From Parvularcula oceani (GTDB taxonomy: Bacteria; Pseudomonadota; Alphaproteobacteria; Caulobacterales; Parvularculaceae): a DNA stretch of 64,000 nt. The stretch spans positions 248,001-312,000 of the forward strand of contig NZ_JPHU01000003.1 of NCBI RefSeq assembly GCF_000733125.1, given 5' to 3'. A program made the translations under genes and the position numbers. Below are positions 52,338 through 61,433 of the stretch, piece by piece (within the stretch, counting starts at the first letter, position 1; every line of letters begins with the position of its first letter). The notes under the pieces are model-generated. The model was not told where the DNA came from, did not search any database, and was given only the letters and a program-made list of their open reading frames with translations.

Positions 52338-54041
52338 TTATTCCTTGTCTTCCGTGTCTTTCAGGGCCGCGCCCAGGATATCGCCGAGCGAGGCGCCGGA
52401 ATCGGCGGAACCGAATTCCTCGACGGCCTTCTTCTCCTCGGCCACTTCGCGGGCCTTGATCGACAGCGACAGACGGCGCGAGGCGCGGTCCACGGCCGTG
52501 ATGCGGGCATCGACCTTGTCGCCGACCGCGAAGCGCTCGGGGCGCTGCTCGTTGCGGTCGCGGGAAAGGTCCGACTTGCGGATGAAGGCCTTGGGGCCGC
52601 CATCGCCGCCGACGCGCACTTCGATGCCGCCGTTTTCGACCGCCGTGACTTCGCAGGTCACATCGGCGCCGCGCTGCAGTTCGCCCATCGATTCCATCGG
52701 ATCGTTGGCGACCTGCTTGATGCCGAGCGAGATGCGCTCCTTGTCGGGGTCCACGTCCAGGATCTTGGCCTGGACGACGTCGCCCTTCTGGTAGTCGCGG
52801 ATCGCGTCGTCGCCCGAGCGGTCCCAGTCGAGGTCGGACAGGTGGACCATGCCGTCCATGTCGTCCTCGATGCCGACGAAGAGGCCGAACTCGGTGATGT
52901 TCTTGACCTCGCCCTCGATGACCGAACCGATCGGATGACGCTCGGCGAAGGTCTCCCAGGGGTTGGACAGGGTCTGCTTGAGGCCGAGGCTGATGCGGCG
53001 CTTGTACTCGTCGACCTCGAGCACCATCACGTCGACCTCCTGGCCAGGCGAGACGATGGAGGACGGGGGCACGTTCTTCTTGACCCAGGACATCTCGGAG
53101 ACGTGGACCAGGCCTTCGATGCCGTCTTCGAGCTCCACGAACGCGCCGTAATCGGTGATGTTCGTGACCTTGCCGTGGAAGACGCCGGAGACCGGGTACT
53201 TCGCCTGCACGCCTTCCCACGGATCGGGCTGGAGCTGCTTCATGCCGAGGCTGATGCGGCTCGTCTCGGGGTTGATCTTGATGATCTTGACCCGGACCGT
53301 GTCGTTGACGTTCAGGACTTCGGACGGATGGTTGACGCGCGACCAGGACATGTCGGTCACGTGCAGGAGGCCGTCGACGCCCGGGGCGAGTTCGACGAAC
53401 GCACCGTAATCGGTGATGTTCTTGACCACGCCTTCCTTCTCGTCGCCCTCATTGAGGTCGCGGACGACCTCCTGGCGATGCTCGGCGCGATCCTCCTCAA
53501 GGACGGCGCGGCGCGAGACGACGATATTGCCGCGGCGCTTGTCCATCTTCAGGATCTTGAAGGGCTGGGGCAGGTTCATCAGCGGGGTCGCGTCGCGCAC
53601 CGGGCGGATATCGACCTGCGAGCCGGGCAGGAAGGCCACGGCGCCGCCGAGGTCGACGGTGAAGCCGCCCTTGACGCGGTTGAAGATGTGGCCCTCGACG
53701 CGGTCCTCGTCCTCGAAGCTGCGCTCCAGGCGGTCCCAGGCTTCTTCTCTACGGGCCTTCTCGCGGCTGATGACGGCTTCGCCATGGGCGTTCTCGACAC
53801 GGTCGATGAACACATCGACGGTGGAGCCGACCTCGATCTTCTCTTCGGCGCCGGGCTGCATGAATTCGCGCAGCGGCACGCGGCCTTCGGTCTTCAGGCC
53901 GACATCGATGATGGCAACGTCTTTTTCGATGCCGGTGACGGTGCCTTTAACGACCGTCTGTTCGAAGGTGTCCCGATCAACGATCGAGGCTTCGAACATC
54001 TCCGCGAATTCGTCGCGGGAGGGGTTGAGCGTCTCTGACAA
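52338..54041 (-). CDS. rpsA: 30S ribosomal protein S1
   Basis: This 567-residue protein has six S1 RNA-binding repeats, for example NITDYGAFVELAPGVDGLLH, NITDYGAFVELEDGIEGLVH and NITEFGLFVGIEDDMDGMVH. It unfolds mRNA on the 30S subunit to allow initiation. The start is taken as TTG 54041 (SETLNPSRDEFAEM), which matches the family N-terminus and has AAAGGA seven bases upstream; the frame is open to 54128 but without support. The cmk-rpsA order is conserved. Confidence 0.95.
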   Translation of the reverse strand: MSETLNPSRDEFAEMFEASIVDRDTFEQTVVKGTVTGIEKDVAIIDVGLKTEGRVPLREFMQPGAEEKIEVGSTVDVFIDRVENAHGEAVISREKARREEAWDRLERSFEDEDRVEGHIFNRVKGGFTVDLGGAVAFLPGSQVDIRPVRDATPLMNLPQPFKILKMDKRRGNIVVSRRAVLEEDRAEHRQEVVRDLNEGDEKEGVVKNITDYGAFVELAPGVDGLLHVTDMSWSRVNHPSEVLNVNDTVRVKIIKINPETSRISLGMKQLQPDPWEGVQAKYPVSGVFHGKVTNITDYGAFVELEDGIEGLVHVSEMSWVKKNVPPSSIVSPGQEVDVMVLEVDEYKRRISLGLKQTLSNPWETFAERHPIGSVIEGEVKNITEFGLFVGIEDDMDGMVHLSDLDWDRSGDDAIRDYQKGDVVQAKILDVDPDKERISLGIKQVANDPMESMGELQRGADVTCEVTAVENGGIEVRVGGDGGPKAFIRKSDLSRDRNEQRPERFAVGDKVDARITAVDRASRRLSLSIKAREVAEEKKAVEEFGSADSGASLGDILGAALKDTEDKE

Positions 54042-54179
54042 GAGGGAATCCTTTGGGTGCAGCGCGGATGCGCTGCGGGGTTGGGGCCCTTGATGAAGGA
54101 AGCTCCTTCGGGCGGGTTGGACATTCAAGCGGCGCGCCGGAGCGAAAGGTCGCGGACCTTCCGGGCATCCAAGCAGTCG
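54042..54179 (-). promoter_or_regulatory. rpsA leader with two hairpins
   Basis: Between cmk and rpsA lie GAAGGA-N3-TCCTTC (54095-54109) and AAGGTC-GCG-GACCTT (54146-54160). They may be part of an S1-responsive leader, as S1 autoregulates its own synthesis in E. coli; this is inferred from position. Confidence 0.35.
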
Positions 54180-54839
54180 CTACGCTCGTCTGTCCTCCAA
54201 GGCCCGATCGATCACGCGGCACGCCGCCGCGAATGCGGCGTCTATACTGAGAGAGGTGGTGTCTAGCAAGTGCGCCCCCGGCGCGGGGCGCAGCGGGGCC
54301 TCCGCGCGGGAGCTGTCGCGGGCGTCCCGGCGGCGGATATCGTCGAGCACCTGGTTCAGCGAAATGCCAGGATCGCCGACCTGCAGCTCGCGCCAGCGGC
54401 GTTCGGCCCGCGCCTCGTCCGAGGCGGTGACGAAGAGCTTCACCGTCGCATCGGGACAGACCACCGTGCCGATGTCCCGCCCGTCGAGGATCGCTCCGCG
54501 CGCGCCAGGCCGCCCCTCGCAGGCGAAATTGCGCTGATAGTCGAGAAGCGCGGCGCGCACGGCGGGCTGGACCGCCACCACGCTCGCCGCCTTGCCGACA
54601 TCGCCGGTGCGGATATCGGCGTCGGCGACCTTTTCCAGCGTGAAGTCGCGCGCCGTCGCCGCCGCATCCTCGGCATTGCGGGGATCGAGGCCCTGGGACA
54701 GCATCAGCCACCCCACCCCGCGATAGAGCGTGCCGGTATCGAGATAGGCGAGGCCGTAATAGCCGCTCAGGCGGCGCGACAGCGTGCCCTTGCCGGCAGC
54801 CGCGGGGCCGTCCACCGCGATGACGATGCAGTCGCTCAC
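54180..54839 (-). CDS. cmk: Cytidylate kinase
   Basis: This 219-residue kinase phosphorylates CMP and dCMP. The P-loop is DGPAAAGKGTLSRRLSGYYG, and LDTGTLYRGVGWLML and ILDGRDIGTVVCPDA are family signatures. GTG 54839 overlaps the amidohydrolase TGA (four bases). It is followed by rpsA, as in most proteobacteria. Confidence 0.96.
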   Translation of the reverse strand: MSDCIVIAVDGPAAAGKGTLSRRLSGYYGLAYLDTGTLYRGVGWLMLSQGLDPRNAEDAAATARDFTLEKVADADIRTGDVGKAASVVAVQPAVRAALLDYQRNFACEGRPGARGAILDGRDIGTVVCPDATVKLFVTASDEARAERRWRELQVGDPGISLNQVLDDIRRRDARDSSRAEAPLRPAPGAHLLDTTSLSIDAAFAAACRVIDRALEDRRA

Positions 54840-56449
54840 TCCGGCAGCTCTCCTGCCGCGAGTTCCCCGCCGATCAGCGTGAAGAGCGGCTCGGCCGCTT
54901 CCGGCCCCGCGAAAGGGTCGCCCCCGAAGACGGACAGATCGGCCGCCATGCCTTCGGCCACCTGCCCCCTCTCCTCTTCCTGCCCAAGCGCATAGGCGGG
55001 TGAGCGGGTGAAGATGCGCAGCGCCGCCTGTTCGGACAGGGCTTCCCGTCCCCGCCAGCCCGGCCCCTGAAAGCCTTCTAAATCGCGGCGCTGAGTGGCG
55101 GCATAGAGCTCGATCCTCGGATCGCCCTGCTCGACCGGCGCATCCGAGCCGCCGACCACCACCGCGCCCGTCGCAAGAAGGCTCGCCCAGGCATAGGCGC
55201 CGTCGAGCCGGTCATCGCCGAGGCGGTCGCTCGCGAAATGCAGATCGCCGATGGCGTGGCTCGGCTGCATGGAGGCGATGACGCCGAGGCGCGAGAAGCG
55301 CGGAATGTCCTCGGGCCGCACGATCTGGGCATGCTCGATCCGCCAGCGGCCGCCTTCGGGCATCGCGTCGGCATACCAGTCCAGGACCAGCGCATTGCCC
55401 CTGTCGCCGATCGCATGGGTGGTGACGCCCAGGCCCTTTTCCTGCGCTTGAGCATAATAGGCCTTCGCCTCCTCCTCCGAGATCAAGAGGAGCCCGCTCG
55501 TCGCGGCCTCGTCCGCATAGGGCGCGAAGAGCGCGGCGCCGCGGCTTCCGAGCGCGCCGTCGACATAGAGCTTCACGCCTGCCGTGCAGGCGCGCCCCGT
55601 CTCGTCGCAGCGTGGGCCTTCGAGCCCTGCGAGCGCCTCCGGCACGACATAGCTCGCGACCCGCAAGGGAAGACGCCCGCGCCGGGCCAGATCCTCGAGG
55701 ATCGGCAGGTCCTCGGCGTCGACGGACATGTTGTGCAGGCCGGTCCATCCGCGCTCGGCATAGAGCCGGGCTCCGCGCTCCAGCGCCTCGCGGCGCCGCG
55801 CTTCGTCGAGGGCGGGCCGCAGATCCGCGACCAGCGCCTCGGCATTGTCGATCAGGAGGCCGGTCGCAGCCCCGCTCTCGTCGCGGACGATCCGCCCGCC
55901 TTCGGGATCGGCCGTGTCCGCATCGATCCCGGCCATCCAGAGCGCGGCGGAATTGACGACCGCCGCATGGCCGTCGGCGCGGGTGAGGATCACCGGCCGG
56001 TTGGCGACGACCGCATCGAGATCCTCCCGCGTGGGCATCCGCCCTTCCGGCCAGCCGGTCTCGATCCAGCCGCGCCCGGTGATCGTTCCCCGCGGCTTGT
56101 CCCCGGCCGCTTCGGCGAGGCGCGCCTGGAGTTCCTCGATCGAGGCCGTCCCTTCGAGGTTCAGCGTCATCTCGCGCAGACCGATGCCCAGAAGGTGCGC
56201 ATGTCCGTCCGTGAGGCCGGGCATGGCCACCGCCCCTTCGGGCAGGACGATGCGGCACTCCGCCTCCACCTCCTCGGGCACGGCATCCGCGCGGCCGACA
56301 AAGGCGAAGCGGCCCTCCTCGATCAGCGCGGCCTGCGCCCTCTCTCCCGTTCCTGTCAGGATGTTCCCGAGGACCAGCCGCTGGTCGCAGTCCTGCGCCG
56401 CGGCGGGCGTCGCGCAGAGGAGAGAGAGGAGAAGAGCGGCACGGCGCAT
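54836..56449 (-). CDS. YtcJ-like metal-dependent amidohydrolase, exported
   Basis: This 537-residue amidohydrolase family 3 protein has a signal peptide (1-19, ATPAAAQ). Metal ligands appear in GLTDGHAHLLGIG, then VTTHAIGDRGNALVLDWYAD, RIEHAQIV and the final Asp in GGSDAPVEQGDP. It belongs to the periplasmic YtcJ group; substrate unknown. It overlaps cmk by four bases, an unusual neighbour for it. Confidence 0.9.
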   Translation of the reverse strand: MRRAALLLSLLCATPAAAQDCDQRLVLGNILTGTGERAQAALIEEGRFAFVGRADAVPEEVEAECRIVLPEGAVAMPGLTDGHAHLLGIGLREMTLNLEGTASIEELQARLAEAAGDKPRGTITGRGWIETGWPEGRMPTREDLDAVVANRPVILTRADGHAAVVNSAALWMAGIDADTADPEGGRIVRDESGAATGLLIDNAEALVADLRPALDEARRREALERGARLYAERGWTGLHNMSVDAEDLPILEDLARRGRLPLRVASYVVPEALAGLEGPRCDETGRACTAGVKLYVDGALGSRGAALFAPYADEAATSGLLLISEEEAKAYYAQAQEKGLGVTTHAIGDRGNALVLDWYADAMPEGGRWRIEHAQIVRPEDIPRFSRLGVIASMQPSHAIGDLHFASDRLGDDRLDGAYAWASLLATGAVVVGGSDAPVEQGDPRIELYAATQRRDLEGFQGPGWRGREALSEQAALRIFTRSPAYALGQEEERGQVAEGMAADLSVFGGDPFAGPEAAEPLFTLIGGELAAGELPE

Positions 56450-56520
56450 GACGAAATCCTCATTGCGGACGGTGCCCCGTCCTCTAGCCCTGTTCCTTCC
56501 GCCCTGTCAGCCCCGCCGTC

Positions 56521-57549
56521 TCAAAGGGCGCAGCCGACCGCCGTCTCCAGCCGCTCATGCCCCTCGGCGCGCAGGAGTTCGGGCAGCTCGCGGAGGATGC
56601 GGGGAACGAGCCCCGGCCCCTCATAGATGAGCGCGGTGTAGAGCTGCACCAGCGAGGCGCCGGCCGCGATCTTGGTATAGGCGTCACGGGCGGAGGCGAC
56701 GCCGCCCACCCCGATCAGCGGCACCGCGCCTTTCAGTTCCCGCGCGAAATCCGCGAGGACGCCCGTCGAGAGGGTGAAGAGCGGGCAGCCCGACAGCCCG
56801 CCCGTCTGCGCCTTGTGCCGGGAGAGCCCGTCGCGAAGGCCGATCGTGGTGTTCGACACGATCAAGGCATCGATGCGCAGGTCCCGCGCGACGGCGGCGA
56901 TGTCGGCCTTGTCCTCGTCGGTCAGGTCCGGCGCGACCTTCAGGAAGACGGGCGTCTGCGCCCTCACTGCCAAGACGCGGCCCAGCAGCGCTTCGAGATC
57001 GCCCCGCCCCTGGAGCGCTCTCAGCCCCGGCGTATTGGGCGAGGAGATGTTCACGGTGCAGAAGGAGACGAGCGGCGCCAGCGCCTGATAGCCCGCGACG
57101 TAATCGGCGGCCCTGTCCTCGCTGTCCTTGTTGGCGCCCAGATTGATGCCGACGATCCCCGGCCGTCCCCGCCGCGCCTCGAGCCGACGGCGGACCGCTT
57201 CGAGCCCGTCATTGTTGAAGCCGTAGCGGTTGATGACCCCGCGCTCCTTGCGCAGGCGGAAGACGCGCGGCTTGGCATTGCCCGCCTGGGGCCGCGGCGT
57301 GACCGCGCCCGCCTCGACGAAGCCGAAGCCCATTCGCAGCGCCGCATCGGGCACTTGCGCATTCTTGTCGAAGCCCGCCGCCAGCCCGAGCGGGTTGGGG
57401 AAAGAGAGCCCGGCAAGCTCGGTTCGCAGGACCGCATCGTCCCGCGCCACCTTGGGGCCGAGCCCCGCGCGGAGAAGCGCGATCGTCGCCTTGTGCGCCG
57501 CTTCGGGCGGAAGCGCCGTCAGGGCGCGCGCGCCGAGATCGGCGATCAC
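56521..57549 (-). CDS. pyrD: Dihydroorotate dehydrogenase (quinone), class 2
   Basis: This 342-residue FMN enzyme oxidises dihydroorotate, passing electrons to quinone. Signatures are FPNPLGLAAGFDKNAQ, RYGFNNDGLEAVRRRL, VNISSPNTPGLRALQ (with catalytic Ser) and IGVGGVASARDAY. An N-terminal helical extension (about 1-40) is typical of membrane-associated class 2. GTG 57549 overlaps the DUF952 TGA (GTGA), so it is coupled to rimK-DUF952. Confidence 0.96.
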   Translation of the reverse strand: MIADLGARALTALPPEAAHKATIALLRAGLGPKVARDDAVLRTELAGLSFPNPLGLAAGFDKNAQVPDAALRMGFGFVEAGAVTPRPQAGNAKPRVFRLRKERGVINRYGFNNDGLEAVRRRLEARRGRPGIVGINLGANKDSEDRAADYVAGYQALAPLVSFCTVNISSPNTPGLRALQGRGDLEALLGRVLAVRAQTPVFLKVAPDLTDEDKADIAAVARDLRIDALIVSNTTIGLRDGLSRHKAQTGGLSGCPLFTLSTGVLADFARELKGAVPLIGVGGVASARDAYTKIAAGASLVQLYTALIYEGPGLVPRILRELPELLRAEGHERLETAVGCAL

Positions 57550-57908
57550 TTGGCCAGATCGCCGACGACCAGGAAATTGTTGCCCATGCCGCGCGTGAGC
57601 CTGAGGACGCCCGCGACGCGGTCTGCTTTCACCTCGCCGTAATAGTGCGGGAAGCGCTCGCCGCCATGGCTGGCTTCCCATTTCAGGTCCTTGCCGAGAT
57701 CCGCCTCCCTCAGGGCGAGCGCGAGAAGCCCCAGCGCCTCGCCGTAATGGCGCCGCGCCGTCTCCTGCACCTGATCGGGCCCCGAAAGGTGGAAGAAGCC
57801 GTCGCGCTCGTCATCGGCGTTCCAGGGCAGCGTGCCGCCGGACTGAGCCGCCTCCCACTCCTCCTTGCTCGCGAGGCGATAGACGTAGCCCTCTTCGAAC
57901 GTCTTCAT
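57546..57908 (-). CDS. DUF952 family protein
   Basis: This 120-residue protein shows the DUF952 pattern: [38 protein letters not shown], and [19 protein letters not shown]. The family has a conserved His (FIHLS/FFHLS) and unknown activity; an ADP-ribosyltransferase-like fold has been suggested. It overlaps rimK and pyrD by four bases each, so the three are one transcription unit. DUF952-pyrD adjacency is frequent in alphaproteobacteria. Confidence 0.9.
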   Translation of the reverse strand: MKTFEEGYVYRLASKEEWEAAQSGGTLPWNADDERDGFFHLSGPDQVQETARRHYGEALGLLALALREADLGKDLKWEASHGGERFPHYYGEVKADRVAGVLRLTRGMGNNFLVVGDLAK

Positions 57909-59299
57909 GTGGCAGCCCTTCTTCTGCGGCGGACCAGGCTCGCCGTGCGTTTCTCGATCATGTCGAAGACCATGCCGGAGACATCCTTGCCGGAGGAGCG
58001 CTCAATGCCTTCGAGGCCGGGGGAGGAGTTGACCTCGAGGACCTTCGGACCGCTCTCGGACCGCAGGAGGTCGACCCCGGCAAGGCCCAGCCCCATGGCC
58101 TTGGCGGCCGCGACGGCGGCCTCGCGCTCGGCCTTGCTGATCCGCTCACGGACGGCGGAGCCGCCCTGATGCAGGTTCGAGCGGAACTCGCCCGGCGCGG
58201 CGGTGCGCTTCATCGCGGCGACGACCCGGCCGCCCACGACGAGGCAGCGCACGTCCTCGCCGCCCGATTCCTTGATGAATTCCTGAACGAGGAAGTCCGC
58301 GCGCAGGCCGCGGAAGGCCGAGACGACGGACTCGGCCGCCTTCTTCGTTTCGGCGAGCACCACGCCCTTGCCCTGGCTCGATTCGAGGAGCTTCACGATG
58401 ATCGGCGGGGTGCCGATCAGCTCGATCAGGTCCTTGGTGTCCTTGGGGCTCGACGCGAAGGCGGTGGTCGGCATGCCGATCCCCTCGCGCGCGAGCACCT
58501 GATGGGCGTAGAGCTTGTCCCGGCTGGCCGCGATCGCGTCGGAGCGGTTCACCGTATAGGAGCCGATCGCCTCGAACTGGCGCACCACGGCGGTGCCGTA
58601 TGCGGTGATCGAGGCGCCGATGCGCGGGATCACCGCATCGTAATAGGGCAGCGCGCGGCCGTCATAATGGACTTCCGGCTTGCCCGCATTGATCAGCATG
58701 TAGCAGCGCTGGGTGTCGATGCATTCCACCACATGCTCGCGGTTCTCGCCCGCCTCGACGAGGCGAGAGGTCGAATAGGAATTCGGCTCGCGCGTCAGGA
58801 CCGCGATCCGCAGGGACCGCTTGGACGGCTTCGCCTTGGCGAGCCGGTCATAGGCGTCATAGCCGAGCTGGCCCTGCTGATAGGAGGCGGTGGGCACGAC
58901 CTGCGGCGGCTCGCCCGGAAAGGCCTCCAGCGCCTGCCGGCCGAGCAGCATGTGGAAGGCCATGCCCTCCCTGTCGGTCAGCGTGAACTGCACCTTCCAT
59001 TCCTGGCCGCCCAGGCGCAGCGGCGTCTCGATGACATAGCGGGTCTCGACCTCGCCGTTCGAGCTCGTCACGTCGCGCCGGTCGATCACGTCCGCCGAGC
59101 AATAGACCTCCAGCTCCGGCCGCTCGGGCACGGGGTGGACACCGAAGCGCACCTTCTGCCGCCCCTTCGGTCCGAAGGGCTCGATCGTGAAGGCATGCAG
59201 CGCCGAGGTCCTGGCGCCGGTATCGACCTTCACCTTCATCGCAGGCAGGCCGAGCTTCGGCAGCGCGACCCATTCTTCCCAACCCAGCGTTAAAGTCAC
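57905..59299 (-). CDS. rimK: RimB-RimK fusion: retropepsin-like domain plus ATP-grasp glutamate ligase
   Basis: This 464-residue protein has two parts. Residues 1-140 form a RimB-type (PF05618) retropepsin-like domain, with Asp26-Thr-Gly in [14 protein letters not shown]. Residues about 160-455 are RimK ATP-grasp: [58 protein letters not shown], and metal ligands in [17 protein letters not shown]. RimK adds glutamates to ribosomal protein S6, and in Pseudomonas RimA and RimB are separate proteins that tune it. Here RimB and RimK are one chain. It overlaps TerB and DUF952 by four bases each. Confidence 0.9.
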   Translation of the reverse strand: MTLTLGWEEWVALPKLGLPAMKVKVDTGARTSALHAFTIEPFGPKGRQKVRFGVHPVPERPELEVYCSADVIDRRDVTSSNGEVETRYVIETPLRLGGQEWKVQFTLTDREGMAFHMLLGRQALEAFPGEPPQVVPTASYQQGQLGYDAYDRLAKAKPSKRSLRIAVLTREPNSYSTSRLVEAGENREHVVECIDTQRCYMLINAGKPEVHYDGRALPYYDAVIPRIGASITAYGTAVVRQFEAIGSYTVNRSDAIAASRDKLYAHQVLAREGIGMPTTAFASSPKDTKDLIELIGTPPIIVKLLESSQGKGVVLAETKKAAESVVSAFRGLRADFLVQEFIKESGGEDVRCLVVGGRVVAAMKRTAAPGEFRSNLHQGGSAVRERISKAEREAAVAAAKAMGLGLAGVDLLRSESGPKVLEVNSSPGLEGIERSSGKDVSGMVFDMIEKRTASLVRRRRRAAT

Positions 59300-59730
59300 T
59301 CCGCGCCTTCCACCGTCATGTGGCGGGCCCGCGCGGCATGCTCGATCGCCGCCGCGCCGTCATCGGAGACATCCAGAGCGTCGCGGACGAGTTCGAGGAT
59401 GCGGATCTCTTCCATGTTCAGCGCCTCGTCGGCGGTGACCACGTCGACGGCGGCGGCATAGGCGGTTTCGCCGAGATGGGAGGGCAGCGCCGCCGCCACG
59501 GCCTCGATCACCTTGTGCAGGCCGCCTTCCGACGCCATCAGCGCCCCGGCCTTTTCGGAGGTCTCGACGAGGTTCTGCTCGTCGGCGGGCGAGAAGAGCG
59601 GATAGGAGCGGACGACGCGCCCGATGGTGCGCAGCTCCTTCTCGGTGATCATCCCGTCGGACGCCGAGGTCATCACCATCAGGTAGATGACTGCGTCCTG
59701 GGGGCTCAAACTGACGACGGATTCGGCCAT
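59296..59730 (-). CDS. TerB-like tellurite resistance family protein
   Basis: This 144-residue all-helical protein has the TerB pattern with an acidic metal-binding repeat: [20 protein letters not shown] at the first half and [20 protein letters not shown] in the second. TerB-like proteins bind calcium-type ions and occur in stress operons; tellurite resistance itself is not implied without other ter genes. It heads the TerB-rimBK-DUF952-pyrD operon, linking it to ribosome modification and pyrimidine synthesis. Confidence 0.88.
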   Translation of the reverse strand: MAESVVSLSPQDAVIYLMVMTSASDGMITEKELRTIGRVVRSYPLFSPADEQNLVETSEKAGALMASEGGLHKVIEAVAAALPSHLGETAYAAAVDVVTADEALNMEEIRILELVRDALDVSDDGAAAIEHAARARHMTVEGAE

Positions 59731-59786
59731 AGGTGCATCCTGGACTAGATGGCATCACCTGCTAGTCGGCTCGCGCCGCCGCCGCA

Positions 59787-61433
59787 ATGCCCCCACTTCG
59801 CTTCGAGAGTACCGTTTTGACCGATACCGACTTCACCGCAGAGGACTTCGAGGCCGCGAAAAGCTGGCCCTTCCAGGAGGCGCGCAGCCTGATCAAGCGC
59901 CTCGACCAGATGGAGAAGCAGGGCAAGCCGAAGGACGGGCCGGTCGTCTTCGAGACGGGCTACGGCCCCTCCGGCCTGCCGCATATCGGCACGTTCGGCG
60001 AGGTCGCGCGGACCTCCATGGTCCGCAACGCCTTCGAGGCGCTGACCGGCCGGCCCTCCAGGATCGTCTGCTTCTCGGACGACATGGACGGGTTGCGCAA
60101 AGTGCCGCCGAACCTGCCAAATCAGAGCCTTCTCGAGCAGAACCTGCAAAGACCGCTCTCCTCAATCCCCGACCCGTTCGGCACGCATGAGAGCTTCTCG
60201 GCGCACAACAATGCCCGGCTACGGGAATTCCTCGACCGTTTCGGCTTCGAATACGAATTCGTCTCGGCCACCGACGCCTACCGGTCGGGGCGCATGGACG
60301 ATGCGATGATGCGCATGCTCGAGGTCTATGACGAGGTTCTGGACATTCTCCTGCCGACCTTGGGCGAGGAGCGGCGCGCGACCTATTCGCCGATCCTGCC
60401 GATCAGCCCCACGACCGGCCGCGTCCTTTACGTCCCCCTCCTCGAGCGCGATGCGGGCACTGGCGATGTCGTCTTCGAGGACGAGGATGGCAGCCGGGCG
60501 ACGATCAACGTCAAGGGCGGGGCGGCCAAGCTGCAATGGAAGGCCGACTGGGCGGGCCGCTGGTATGCCCTCGGCGTCGACTACGAGATGTCGGGCGAGG
60601 ACCTGACCGAGAGCGTCCGCCTGTCCAACAGGATCGTGAAGGCGCTGGGCGGCACGCCGCCCGCGGGCTTCCAGTACCAGCTCTTCCTCGACGAGGAAGG
60701 CCGCAAGATCTCCAAGTCCAAGGGGAACGGCCTGACGATCGACCAGTGGCTGCGCTATGCCGCGCCCGAGAGCCTCTCGCTCTACAACTTCACGGCGCCG
60801 AAAAAGGCCAAGAAGCTCTATTTCGACGTCATCCCCAAGACGGCGGACGAATACCGCACCCATGTCGAGAAATATGAAGGGCAGGAAGGCGCGAAGGCGC
60901 TCGACAATCCCGCATGGCACATTCACCGGGGAGACGTTCCGGGCGTGGTCCCGCCGGTTTCCTTCGGCCTCCTCCTTAATATCGTGGATGCGGGCGGGAT
61001 CGACGATCCAGCCGTGCTGCGCGGCTTCGTGCGCAAATACCGCCCGGGCGCGAGCGAGGCGGAGATGGCGGCGACCGAGCCGCTGATCGGCTATGCGATC
61101 AACTATTTCCACGACTTCGTCCTGCCCAAGAAATCCTATCGCGCCCCCACCGAGCAGGAAGCGCAGGCGCTCGGCATCCTCGCCGAGACGCTGGACGGCA
61201 TGAGCGGCGAGGAGGACGAGGGCACGCTCCAGACGGCGGTCTTCGACGCCGGCAAGGCGGTGGAGTTCAAGAATCTGCGCGACTGGTTCCGTGCCATCTA
61301 CGAGGTGGTGTTCGGCCAGAGCGAAGGCCCCCGCATGGGCCCCTTCGCCAAGATCTACGGCCCGAAAGAGACGGCCGAGCTGATCCGCGGCGCCCTCGCC
61401 CGCACCCATCAAGAGGGCGGAACGGGCGCATGA
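59787..61433 (+). CDS. lysK: Class I lysyl-tRNA synthetase
   Basis: This 548-residue enzyme charges tRNA-Lys. It is class I, as in archaea and alphaproteobacteria, and not the class II enzyme of E. coli. The HIGH motif is His65-Ile-Gly-Thr in SGLPHIGTFG, the KMSKS motif begins at Lys307 (KISKSKG). Start ATG 59787 is used; a TTG ten codons later could also serve. It overlaps the mechanosensitive channel gene by four bases. Confidence 0.95.
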   Translation: MPPLRFESTVLTDTDFTAEDFEAAKSWPFQEARSLIKRLDQMEKQGKPKDGPVVFETGYGPSGLPHIGTFGEVARTSMVRNAFEALTGRPSRIVCFSDDMDGLRKVPPNLPNQSLLEQNLQRPLSSIPDPFGTHESFSAHNNARLREFLDRFGFEYEFVSATDAYRSGRMDDAMMRMLEVYDEVLDILLPTLGEERRATYSPILPISPTTGRVLYVPLLERDAGTGDVVFEDEDGSRATINVKGGAAKLQWKADWAGRWYALGVDYEMSGEDLTESVRLSNRIVKALGGTPPAGFQYQLFLDEEGRKISKSKGNGLTIDQWLRYAAPESLSLYNFTAPKKAKKLYFDVIPKTADEYRTHVEKYEGQEGAKALDNPAWHIHRGDVPGVVPPVSFGLLLNIVDAGGIDDPAVLRGFVRKYRPGASEAEMAATEPLIGYAINYFHDFVLPKKSYRAPTEQEAQALGILAETLDGMSGEEDEGTLQTAVFDAGKAVEFKNLRDWFRAIYEVVFGQSEGPRMGPFAKIYGPKETAELIRGALARTHQEGGTGA

